From Cellulomonas pakistanensis (GTDB lineage Bacteria > Actinomycetota > Actinomycetes > Actinomycetales > Cellulomonadaceae): a stretch of DNA of 64,000 bases. The DNA lies in the NCBI RefSeq assembly GCF_016862755.1, contig NZ_BONO01000007.1, forward strand, positions 62,001 through 126,000, in the 5' to 3' direction. The position numbers and the translations under genes are program-made. Positions 7,719 to 15,591 of the stretch are shown piece after piece. Numbering within the stretch: position 1 is the stretch's first letter; each line of letters opens with the position of its first letter. Below the pieces are notes generated by a model. That model had not been told where the DNA came from. It saw only the letters and a program-made list of their open reading frames with translations, and did not search any database.

Positions 7719-9019
7719 CCGGGCCCCGGCTGGGCGTCGTCGCCGACGACGTCACCGGCGCGTGCGACCTGGCCGACGCCGTCCGGGACGCCGGGCGCTC
7801 CGCCGTCGTCGTGCTGGGCGCCCCGGGGCCCGACGTCGACCTGCCGCCGTGCGACGCCGCCGTCGTGGCGCTGCGGACCCGCACCGCGCCCGCGCCGCGG
7901 GCCGTCGCGGAGTCCCTCGCCGCCGCGCGCTGGCTGCTGTCCCGGGGCGCGGCGGCGATCTACCAGAAGTACTGCTCCACCTTCGACTCCACCGACGAGG
8001 GCACGATCGGCCCCGTCGCCGACGCCCTGCTCGACCTCCTGGGCACCGGCGCCGTGTCCGTCGGCACGCCCGCGACGCCCCGCGCCGGGCGGACGCAGTA
8101 CCAGGGGCACCTGTTCGTCGGCGACCGGCTGCTGTCCGAGTCGTCGCTGCGGCACCACCCGCTGACCCCGATGACCGACCCGGACCTGGTGCGGGTCCTC
8201 GGGCGGCAGACGCCGCGCGGGGTGGCGCTGCTGCCGTGGGCCGCGCTGCGCGGGCCGGACCCGGCGGGGGCGCTGGCGCGGGTCGTCGGCGGCGGCGCCC
8301 GGCACGTGCTGGCGGACGCGCTCACGGACGACGACCTGGACGCGCTGGCGCGGCTCGTCGGGGCCGGCGCGGGCGGCCGGTCCGGGCCGGGTCCGGGGGG
8401 CCCGGTGCTGCTCGGCGGTGCCGCCGGTCTGGCCGCGGCCCTGGCCCGCGCCTGGCCGCGGGCCGGGGCGGCGGGAGACGAGGTCCGCGCGCCCCGGAGC
8501 GCCGGCGGGCGGGCGCTGATCGTGTCCGGCTCCTGCTCGGGGCGCACCCTCGAGCAGGTCGCCCGGTTCCCCGGCCCACGGGTCGCGCTCGACGCCATCG
8601 CCCTCGCGGCCGATCCCGGCGGGGCGCTCGACGCGGCGCTCGGCGCTCTGGCGTCGGCGTTCGGCGACGGCCCCGGCCCGGTGCTCGTCTCCTCCTCCGC
8701 CGACCCGGACGCGGTGCGCGGCACCCAGGAGCGCCTCGGGGTCGGCCGCGCCGCCGAGGTCCTGGAGCGCGCCGCCGGGGAGGTCGCCGCGCGCGCGGTG
8801 CGGGACCTCGGCGTCGGGCGGCTGCTGGTCGCGGGCGGCGAGACGTCGGGCGCGGTCGCGGCGGCGCTCGGTCTCGGGGTGCTGCAGGTGGGTCCGGCGG
8901 CGGCGCCGGGCGTGCCGTGGATGGTGCCGGTCGACGGGCCCGCCGTGGCGGTGCTGCTGAAGTCGGGCAACTTCGGCGGCCCCGACCTGTTCACGACGGC
9001 GTGGGAGGCCTGCCCGTGA
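7715..9019 (+). CDS. Four-carbon acid sugar kinase (OtnK-type, DUF1537)
   Basis: A 434-residue kinase of the DUF1537 family, whose characterised members phosphorylate 3-oxo-tetronates or related four-carbon acids. The N-terminal domain opens with GVVADDVTGACDLADA and contains the YQKYCSTFDST motif. The C-terminal nucleotide-binding domain has IVSGSCSGRTLEQV, AGGETSGAVAAALG and LKSGNFGGPDLF. The GTG start (7715-7717) overlaps the DeoR stop and the gene's own stop overlaps the class II aldolase start, so regulator, kinase and aldolase are coupled. In tetronate pathways the product is the substrate of OtnC, the next gene here. Confidence 0.88.
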   Translation: MTGPRLGVVADDVTGACDLADAVRDAGRSAVVVLGAPGPDVDLPPCDAAVVALRTRTAPAPRAVAESLAAARWLLSRGAAAIYQKYCSTFDSTDEGTIGPVADALLDLLGTGAVSVGTPATPRAGRTQYQGHLFVGDRLLSESSLRHHPLTPMTDPDLVRVLGRQTPRGVALLPWAALRGPDPAGALARVVGGGARHVLADALTDDDLDALARLVGAGAGGRSGPGPGGPVLLGGAAGLAAALARAWPRAGAAGDEVRAPRSAGGRALIVSGSCSGRTLEQVARFPGPRVALDAIALAADPGGALDAALGALASAFGDGPGPVLVSSSADPDAVRGTQERLGVGRAAEVLERAAGEVAARAVRDLGVGRLLVAGGETSGAVAAALGLGVLQVGPAAAPGVPWMVPVDGPAVAVLLKSGNFGGPDLFTTAWEACP

Positions 9020-9669
9020 GCGACGACGCCCGCGAGGCCCTGGTCGCGGCGTGCCGGCACCTCGCCGACCGCGGGCTGTCGCCCGGGGGCTCGGGGAACG
9101 TGAGCGTCCGGTCGGGGTCGCGGCTGCTGATCACGCCGACCGGGTCGAGCCTGTCCCGCGTCGAGCCCGCGGACCTGGCGGTCGTGCCCGTCGACCCGGC
9201 CGCGCCCCCGGCCGGCGACCCGGGTGGCCGGCCCGTGCCGTCCAAGGAGCTGCCGCTGCACCGGGCCGTGTACGCCGCCCGGCCGAGCGCGACCGCCGTC
9301 GTGCACCTGCACTCCCCCGCGGCGGTGGCGGCCTCCTGCCTCGAGCCCGCCGCACCGCCGCGGGAGACCGCGACGGGCCCGCTGCCCGCGGTGACGCCGT
9401 ACCAGGTGATGCGGCTCGGGGACCTGCCCGTCGCCCCGTACGCGCTGCCGGGCTCGGCGGAGCTCGCGACCGGGGTCGCCGCGCTGGCGGCGGACGCGCC
9501 CGCGCTGCTGCTGGCGAACCACGGCTCGGTGGTCGCCGGCGTGCACCTGGCGGGCGCGCTCGACCTGGCCGAGGAGCTCGAGGCCGCGGCGCAGGTCGTG
9601 CTGCTGCTGGCCGGCGTCCCGCACCGGCGCCTGACCGCCGCGCAGGTCGCGGCGCTGCGCACCCGCTGA
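9016..9669 (+). CDS. Class II aldolase/adducin protein (OtnC-type)
   Basis: A 217-residue class II aldolase-family protein. It has the N-terminal GGSGNVSVR motif, the phosphate-site ITPTGSSLS, the metal-binding VHLHSP pair and NHGSVVAG, with the catalytic Glu probably in SKELPLHR. Next to an OtnK-type kinase the expected activity is 3-oxo-tetronate 4-phosphate decarboxylase, giving a triose phosphate. Fuculose- or ribulose-phosphate aldolase activity is the alternative. It begins with GTG at 9016, overlapping the kinase stop. No dehydrogenase or OtnI-type isomerase of a complete tetronate pathway is present in the window. Confidence 0.85.
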   Translation: MSDDAREALVAACRHLADRGLSPGGSGNVSVRSGSRLLITPTGSSLSRVEPADLAVVPVDPAAPPAGDPGGRPVPSKELPLHRAVYAARPSATAVVHLHSPAAVAASCLEPAAPPRETATGPLPAVTPYQVMRLGDLPVAPYALPGSAELATGVAALAADAPALLLANHGSVVAGVHLAGALDLAEELEAAAQVVLLLAGVPHRRLTAAQVAALRTR

Positions 9670-9691
9670 CGCGGGCGGCGGGCGGTCGGCG

Positions 9692-9937
9692 TCAGGCCGG
9701 CAGCCGCACCCGGCCGCCGAACTCGCGGCAGTACCGCTCGACGCTCTCCAGCGTCCGGCGACCGGCGTCGTCGACGACCCGCACCGCGGTCGCGTCGACC
9801 GTGAGCTCCTCGCCGGCCGCGCCGAGCAGGCACTGCAGCGCCTCGCGGAGCGCGGACGCGCTGTGCACGTCGAGGTCGCCCCGGACCGCGATGACCGACG
9901 GCTCCGCCGCCCGCCCCAGGTCGATGGTCACGTCCAC
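9692..9937 (-). CDS. STAS-domain protein (anti-sigma factor antagonist-like)
   Basis: A short 81-residue protein consisting of one STAS domain, as in SpoIIAA/RsbV-type antagonists of anti-sigma factors. The recognisable segment is AVRGDLDVHSASALREAL followed by LTVDATAVRVVDDAG. The phosphorylated Ser of the usual DSxG motif is replaced by Asp (VVDDAG), so control by serine phosphorylation is unlikely. The GTG at 9935-9937 has a GAGGAGG ribosome-binding site about 9 bases upstream, which decides the start over longer readings. No anti-sigma factor or sigma factor gene lies nearby. Confidence 0.7.
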   Translation of the reverse strand: MDVTIDLGRAAEPSVIAVRGDLDVHSASALREALQCLLGAAGEELTVDATAVRVVDDAGRRTLESVERYCREFGGRVRLPA

Positions 9938-10070
9938 TCCCCGCGCCTCCTCGCCTCCGCCCGCGGGTCGCCGGTGCAGCTCCCCCCGCCTGCGAGGGTA
10001 GAAGCGGTTCTCGCGCGGCGCGCGGGCTCGCGGTTCCCGACGTCGCCCTCCCCTGTCGATCGCCCCTGGT

Positions 10071-10084
10071 GTGCGAAGTCGCAC
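10071..10084. promoter_or_regulatory. Perfect 6-2-6 inverted repeat upstream of the first GH38 gene
   Basis: GTGCGA and TCGCAC are separated by two bases, 112 bp before the GH38 start and 134 bp upstream of the divergent STAS gene start. It may be an operator for either gene. Confidence 0.35.
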
Positions 10085-10093
10085 ATCCCGTAA

Positions 10094-10110
10094 TGTGGCA
10101 ACGTTCCTAC
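10094..10110. promoter_or_regulatory. LacI-type operator candidate O1
   Basis: TGTGGCAACGTTCCTAC has the central CG and an imperfect dyad typical of LacI-family operators. It lies 86 bp upstream of the first GH38 gene and shares the TGTGGCA-N-CGTT core with the site at 21074-21090. No lacI gene is in the window. Confidence 0.5.
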
Positions 10111-10195
10111 ACCCGTCCGGCGTCGCACGGTGTCAGCGCGCAGTCCGTCCAAGGGCGCGCGCCCGGGGCCGCGGCGGCACCCGCTGAGGAGAGCC

Positions 10196-13100
10196 GTGCA
10201 CCGCACCCTGTCCGACCTCACCGCCCGCATCGACCGCACCCTCCGGGACCGGGTGCTGCCGGTGGTCCACACCCACCGCACCCCGCTCGAGGTCGCGGTG
10301 GCCCACCTCCCCGGCGAGCCCGTGCCGTTCGCCGAGGCGGTCCGGCTGTCGTTCGCGCCGACGACCGTCGGTGAGCCGTGGGGCCGGGCCTGGTCCACGA
10401 GCTGGTTCCGCCTGCGCGGCGTCGTCCCGCCGGAGATGGCCGGCCGCCGGGTCGAGGTCCTGGTCGACCTCGGGTTCCGCACCGGCGGCCCCGGGTTCGA
10501 GGCCGAGGGACTCGTGTACACGCCGGACGGCGTCCCGCTGAAGGGGATCGAGCCGCGCAACCTCCACGTCCCGGTGACCGACCGCGCCCGCGGCGGCGAG
10601 CCCGTCGACCTGTACGTCGAGGCGGCCGCGAACCCGTCGATCGGCGGCACGCCCGTGACGGACCTCGGCGACCTGCACACCGTGCCCGACGTGCTGCTCT
10701 ACCGGCTCGCCCGCGCGGAGGTCGCCGTGCTGGAGGAGGAGGAGGTGCAGGCGCTCGCGCTCGACGTGCAGGTGCTGCACGAGCTCGCCCTGCAGCTCCC
10801 GGTCAACGACCCGCGCCGCGAGCGCGTCCGCGCGGGGCTGGAGCGCGCCGTCGACGCGCTGGACGTCCGGGACGTCCCGGGCACGGCCGCTGCCGCGCGC
10901 GCCGAGCTCGCCGACCTGCTCGCGAGCCCCGCCGCCCCCAGCGCGCACCGGGTCTCCGCCGTCGGGCACGCGCACATCGACTCGGCGTGGATGTGGCCGG
11001 TGCGGGAGACCATCCGCAAGTGCGCCCGCACGTTCTCCAACGTCGCCTCCCTGGCCGACGCGTACCCGGACCTGCGGTTCGCCTGCTCGTCCGCCCAGCA
11101 GTACGCCTGGGTGCAGGAGCACCACCCGCACGTGTTCGCCCGCATCCGGGAGAAGGTCGCGTCCGGGCAGTTCGTCCCCGTCGGCGGCATGTGGGTCGAG
11201 TCGGACACGAACCTGCCCGGCGGCGAGGCCCTGGCCCGGCAGCTCGTCCAGGGGCGGCGGTACTTCGCGCGGGAGCTCGGCGTCGAGGAGCAGCCCGAGG
11301 TATGGCTGCCCGACTCCTTCGGCTACACCGGCGCCTTCCCCCAGCTCGCGCGGTTGGCGGGGGCGCGGTGGTTCCTGTCGCAGAAGATGTCGTGGAACAC
11401 CACCAACCGGTTCCCGCACCACACGTTCTGGTGGGAGGGCATCGACGGGTCGCGGGTGTTCACGCACTTCCCGCCCGCCGACACCTACGGCGCCAAGCTG
11501 TCCGGCGAGCAGCTCGCCTACGGGGTCGCGAACTTCGCCGACGCCGGGCCCGCGAACCGCAGCCTCCTCCCGTTCGGCTACGGCGACGGGGGCGGCGGCC
11601 CGACCCGGGAGATGATGGAGACGGCGCACCGGGTCACGGACCTGGAGGGCTCACCGCGGGTCGTCGTGGAGACGCCGGCCGCGTTCTTCGCCGGGGCCGA
11701 GGCCGAGTACCCGCAGGCGCCGGTGTGGTCCGGGGAGATGTACCTCGAGTTCCACCGCGGCACGTACACCAGCCAGCTCGCGATGAAGCAGGGCAACCGG
11801 CGCACCGAGCACCTGCTCCGCGAGGCCGAGCTGTGGGCCGCGACCGCCGCCGTCCGCGCCGGTGCGCCGTACCCGTACGAGCAGCTCGACCGGCTGTGGC
11901 AGGACACGCTGCTGCTGCAGTTCCACGACATCCTGCCGGGCAGCAGCATCGCCTGGGTGCACCGCGAGGCCCGGGACACCTACCGGCGCCTCGCGGGTGA
12001 GCTCGAGTCCCTGGTCGCCGGGTCGCTCGCCGCCGCGGCGGGCCCGGGGGAGGTCGAGGTGCTCGCGAACGCCGCGCCCCACGAGCGCGACGGGGTGCCG
12101 GCGCTGGCGGCGGGGGTGGCGTCGGGCGCCGAGGCCGCCGTCGCGGTGTCCCGCGCGGGCGACGCCGTCGTGCTGGACAACGGGCTGCTGCGGGTGCGGG
12201 TCGACGCGGACGGCACGATCGGCGCGGTCCGGGACCTGGTCGCCGACCGCGAGGTGCTGCCGCCCGGGGCCGCGGCCAACGTGCTGCAGCTGCACCCGGA
12301 CCAGCCCGTGCGGTTCGACGCCTGGGACGTGGACGAGTTCTACCGGCACCGGGTCCGCGAGGTCCGCTCGGTGGCGGCCCTGGACGTCGACGCGGCGGAC
12401 CCGGCGCGGCCCGCGGTGCGGGTCACGCGGCACGACGGCGACTCGGTCTACCTGCAGACGATCGCGCTGGGCGCGGGCGAGCGGCGGGTGGACCTGGCGC
12501 TCGACGTCGACTGGCACGAGCGCGAGACGCTGCTCAAGGCCGCGTTCCCGCTGGCGGTGCACGCGGAGCGATCGACCTCGGAGACCCAGTTCGGGCACGT
12601 GCACCGGGCGACGCACACGAACACGTCGTGGGACGCCGCGCGGTTCGAGATCTGCGCGCACCGGTGGCTGCACGTCGCCGAGCCCGGCTACGGCGTCGCG
12701 CTGGTCAACGACTCGACCTACGGGCACGACGTCGGGCGGCCCGGACCGGGGGACGCGCGGGCCGCCGGGGCGACGACCGTCCGGCTGTCGCTGGTGCGGG
12801 CGCCGCGGTATCCCGACCCCGAGACCGACCAGGGCGGGCACACGATGCGGTACGCGCTGGTGCCGGGCGCCGGCGTCGACGAGGCGGTCCGCGAGGGGTA
12901 CCGGATCAACCTGCCGGCCCGCCGGGTCCTCGGCGCCGGGCCGGTCGACCCGCTGGTCGCGGTCGAGGGCGCGGTCGTCGAGGCCGTGAAGCTGGCCGAC
13001 GACCGGTCCGGCGACGTGGTCGTCCGGCTGTACGAGGCGCGCGGCGGGCGCGGTCGGGCGGTCGTGCGTCCGGGATTCCCCTGCGCCGGGGCCTCGGTGC

Positions 13101-13228
13101 GCGACCTGCTCGAGCGGGAGGACCCGGAGGTGGCGGCGCTCGCGCCGCTGTCCGACGCCGGGGACGGCGCGATCGCGCTGGACCTGGGCCCGTTCCAGGT
13201 CGTGACCCTGCGCCTGCACCGGGGCTGA
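10196..13228 (+). CDS. GH38 alpha-mannosidase
   Basis: A 1010-residue retaining alpha-mannosidase of family GH38 without a signal peptide, so it should act on imported oligosaccharides in the cytoplasm. An N-terminal domain precedes the catalytic domain (about residues 255-520), which has the zinc-binding GHAHIDSAWMWPVRET, the nucleophile Asp in WLPDSFGYTGAFPQ, and FWWEGIDGSRV. The helical middle domain (QFHDILPGSS near 585) and the C-terminal beta domain follow. The GTG at 10196 has GAGGA about 5 bases upstream; an in-frame ATG 22 codons earlier at 10130 is less likely. A LacI-type operator lies upstream. It probably works with the GH84 and two further GH38 enzymes downstream on mannose-containing glycans. 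Confidence 0.93.
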   Translation: MHRTLSDLTARIDRTLRDRVLPVVHTHRTPLEVAVAHLPGEPVPFAEAVRLSFAPTTVGEPWGRAWSTSWFRLRGVVPPEMAGRRVEVLVDLGFRTGGPGFEAEGLVYTPDGVPLKGIEPRNLHVPVTDRARGGEPVDLYVEAAANPSIGGTPVTDLGDLHTVPDVLLYRLARAEVAVLEEEEVQALALDVQVLHELALQLPVNDPRRERVRAGLERAVDALDVRDVPGTAAAARAELADLLASPAAPSAHRVSAVGHAHIDSAWMWPVRETIRKCARTFSNVASLADAYPDLRFACSSAQQYAWVQEHHPHVFARIREKVASGQFVPVGGMWVESDTNLPGGEALARQLVQGRRYFARELGVEEQPEVWLPDSFGYTGAFPQLARLAGARWFLSQKMSWNTTNRFPHHTFWWEGIDGSRVFTHFPPADTYGAKLSGEQLAYGVANFADAGPANRSLLPFGYGDGGGGPTREMMETAHRVTDLEGSPRVVVETPAAFFAGAEAEYPQAPVWSGEMYLEFHRGTYTSQLAMKQGNRRTEHLLREAELWAATAAVRAGAPYPYEQLDRLWQDTLLLQFHDILPGSSIAWVHREARDTYRRLAGELESLVAGSLAAAAGPGEVEVLANAAPHERDGVPALAAGVASGAEAAVAVSRAGDAVVLDNGLLRVRVDADGTIGAVRDLVADREVLPPGAAANVLQLHPDQPVRFDAWDVDEFYRHRVREVRSVAALDVDAADPARPAVRVTRHDGDSVYLQTIALGAGERRVDLALDVDWHERETLLKAAFPLAVHAERSTSETQFGHVHRATHTNTSWDAARFEICAHRWLHVAEPGYGVALVNDSTYGHDVGRPGPGDARAAGATTVRLSLVRAPRYPDPETDQGGHTMRYALVPGAGVDEAVREGYRINLPARRVLGAGPVDPLVAVEGAVVEAVKLADDRSGDVVVRLYEARGGRGRAVVRPGFPCAGASVRDLLEREDPEVAALAPLSDAGDGAIALDLGPFQVVTLRLHRG

Positions 13229-13288
13229 CCCCCGCTCGGCGCCGGGCGCGCTCGCCTCGCGCCGCTCCCTCCGCGTCCTCGGAGCGTG

Positions 13289-13350
13289 CCGAGGTGGCAG
13301 ACGATGCGGGGTTCCCGGCCATGAACCCCGCGTCTTCTGCACGCTCGACG
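13289..13350. terminator. Long hairpin H1 between convergent GH38 and GH84 genes
   Basis: The left arm begins CGAGGTGGCAGACGATGCGG and pairs with the right arm ending CTTCTGCACGCTCGACGG, around a loop near 13315-13322. There is no T-tract. It lies 61 bp after the GH38 stop and 36 bp from the GH84 stop, so it probably ends both transcripts. Its sequence is related to the hairpins at 50125 and 60351. Confidence 0.65.
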
Positions 13351-13385
13351 GCAGGGGCGTCCGCAGCCGGCGGGGCTGCGGCGGG

Positions 13386-15371
13386 TCAGGGCGCGGGGAC
13401 CGCGAGGGGGCGCGGGGGCAGGAGGGCCGCCAGGGCGTCGTCCAGCAGGGACCGGCCCGCGTCCGTGAGCAGCCAGCGCGCGGCGCCGTCGTCCGTCAGG
13501 AACGCCACCGCGCGCGGGGCGGGCGCCGGCGCGCCGGTGGTCAGCGGCGTCCCCGCCGGGACCGCCACGAGCACCGGCCGCGGCTCCGGCTCGGGTGCGC
13601 GGCCGAGCACCCGGGCGCCCGGCACCGGGTCGCACCAGGTCAGCCGGCCGGCGCCCCGGTGCACGACGACCTCGCCGCCCCCGGCGAGCGCCACGCGGTC
13701 CCGGTCGAGCAGCACGCCAGACGTCGTCGCCACCCCGAGCGTCACGAGCCGGCCCCAGGCGAGCACCGGCACGTCCGCGGACGCCAGCGCCCCGGCCGCC
13801 GCCGCGGGCGCGTCGGGCGTCAGCACGACCAGGTCGACCGGGACGTGGCCCGGGGGCGGCCAGGCGGACGCGACGCGGACGTCCAGGCCGCGCAGCCGCA
13901 GCCAGCCCGCGGTCGCGCGGTCGCCCTCCGACGGCCGGGCGCCGGTCAGCAGCACCGCGCGGTGCCCGGTGCCGGCCGCCGCGTCGGGGCCCGTGCCTGC
14001 GCCGGACGCGGCCAGCGCGGCCCGCACGAACCGCGCGACGTCGGCGCGCAGCACGTCGGGGAAGTCGGTCTCGACCGCGTCCAGCGCCGCGCGTGCGGCC
14101 CCCGGGTCGCCCGTCCCGCGCAGCAGGGCGCACGCCGCGAGCCCCGCGGCGCCGGCGTGCCCGGCGGCCACGAGCCACGGGCGGAGCGCCGCGACGAGCG
14201 CGTCGGGCCCGCCCGCGCCCGCCGTGGCGCGGCCCGCTGCCGCGCACGCGGCGAGCTCCCGCATCCGCCCCTCGACCTCGGCGAGCGCCCCGGCGTCCCC
14301 CGTCGCGGCGGCGACCAGCGCCCCGGTCAGCCCGTCGTCGCGCGGGGCGTCCGGGGGCCACCCCGCGCACGCCCGCACGAGCGGCCGCACCAGCGCCGCC
14401 CGGTCGCCCGCGACGGCATCGACCGCGTCGGCCGCCGCCCGCGCGGGGTCGTATCCCGCCGGGTCCCGCGCCCAGGCACCGACGGTCGCGAGCGGCAGCC
14501 GGGAGGGCAGCGCCTCGACCATGGCGTTCGCGACGACGCCGTCGAGAGGCAGGTCGTCGACGGCCGCGGGCCGGCCGGTCAGCGGGCCCAGGAACAGCCG
14601 CGTGCGGTCGAAGTCGTTGACCGGGAAGTTGTCCCACAGCACCAGCCGCCGCCGGAACGCGGCCGCCGCCGCGCGCACGTCCTCGCGCGTGACCTCGCCG
14701 ACCACGATGTCCCGGCCCGTCCACAGCACCCGCGCGTCGGCGGGCAGCGCGGCCGCGAGCGCGTCCCGGTACGGCGACCGCCCGCAGCCGGCGTAGTCGG
14801 TGGGGCACACGGTGAGCGGCCCGTCGAGCCCGAGCGGGACGAGCGCCGCCGCGAACCGCGCGGCCGCCTCGCCGTGCGCCCGCCCGCTGCCGGCCTGCCC
14901 CGGGCCGTACCGCGCCACGTCCTCCGGGTGCGGCAGGTCGTACGGCACGTCGTCGAACAGCAGCCAGACGTCGTGCGCCCCGGCCGCCCGCACCTGCGCC
15001 GCCTTGGCCGCGAGCGCCGCGTGCTCCTCGTCGTCGGAGTACCGCATGGACAGCCCCGGGGCGACGGACCACACGAACGCGACCCCTGCCGCGGCGGCCC
15101 GCGCGGCGAGCTCGCCGAGCCGGGCCAGCTCCGCGTCCGGGTACGGCTCCCGCCAGCGCTCGCGGTGCCAGGGGTCGTCCTTGGGCGCGTACAGGTACGT
15201 GTCCAGCCCGAGCGCGGGCGCCGCGGCGAGGAGCGCCAGCCGCTCGTCGTGCCGCCACGGCGGGCCGTAGAAGCCCTCGACGACGCCGGCGGACAGCCGA
15301 CCGCCGGGCGGCCGGGCCGCGGCCGGGCGTGCGGGTGCGTGCGGGCTCCCTCGACGCGGCATGCGCCCCAT
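13386..15371 (-). CDS. GH84 beta-N-acetylglucosaminidase
   Basis: A 661-residue protein with a GH84 catalytic domain (about residues 25-310), the family of O-GlcNAcases and bacterial N-acetylglucosaminidases. It has GVVEGFYGPPWRHDERLAL at the barrel start, YLYAPKDDPWHRERWREPYP, the catalytic Asp pair in LLFDDVPYD, and LWDNFPVNDF. The C-terminal half is Ala-rich and helical, followed by a segment with no recognised domain. No signal peptide is seen. The start is uncertain between ATG at 15369-15371 and 15360-15362, because neither has a clear ribosome-binding site. It is divergent from a GH38 gene and convergent with another, so it sits inside a mannose/GlcNAc glycan-degrading cluster. Confidence 0.88.
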   Translation of the reverse strand: MGRMPRRGSPHAPARPAAARPPGGRLSAGVVEGFYGPPWRHDERLALLAAAPALGLDTYLYAPKDDPWHRERWREPYPDAELARLGELAARAAAAGVAFVWSVAPGLSMRYSDDEEHAALAAKAAQVRAAGAHDVWLLFDDVPYDLPHPEDVARYGPGQAGSGRAHGEAAARFAAALVPLGLDGPLTVCPTDYAGCGRSPYRDALAAALPADARVLWTGRDIVVGEVTREDVRAAAAAFRRRLVLWDNFPVNDFDRTRLFLGPLTGRPAAVDDLPLDGVVANAMVEALPSRLPLATVGAWARDPAGYDPARAAADAVDAVAGDRAALVRPLVRACAGWPPDAPRDDGLTGALVAAATGDAGALAEVEGRMRELAACAAAGRATAGAGGPDALVAALRPWLVAAGHAGAAGLAACALLRGTGDPGAARAALDAVETDFPDVLRADVARFVRAALAASGAGTGPDAAAGTGHRAVLLTGARPSEGDRATAGWLRLRGLDVRVASAWPPPGHVPVDLVVLTPDAPAAAAGALASADVPVLAWGRLVTLGVATTSGVLLDRDRVALAGGGEVVVHRGAGRLTWCDPVPGARVLGRAPEPEPRPVLVAVPAGTPLTTGAPAPAPRAVAFLTDDGAARWLLTDAGRSLLDDALAALLPPRPLAVPAP

Positions 15372-15474
15372 GCCACCAGCGGGCGCGGGTGATGTCAATC
15401 GCCGGACAGTTGTGCAGCACCGCACACTCAAGCGCTGCGTTCCTCCCGTCGCGGCAGGTCCACGGCCCTCGATA

Positions 15475-15488
15475 TGGGATCGATTGCA
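15475..15488. promoter_or_regulatory. LacI-type operator candidate O2
   Basis: TGGGATCGATTGCA has a central CG inside an ATCGAT palindrome. It lies in the GH84/GH38 divergent region, 104 bp before the GH38 start. It fits the TGG-N3-CG-N3-CA pattern of O1 and O3 only loosely. Confidence 0.35.
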
Positions 15489-15591
15489 GCGTACGATGGC
15501 GGTGCGCGGCCGGCCGGTGGGGCGAGGCGTCGCGCACACCCCGGGACCCGCCCCGCACCACGAACCCGCGCGACGACGCACGAGGAGCACG

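Noticed and set aside
10196-13228. Mannosyl-glycoprotein or other GH family for the first large hydrolase
   Set aside because: The zinc-binding GHAHIDSAW motif and PDSFGYTGAFPQ nucleophile region are diagnostic for GH38.
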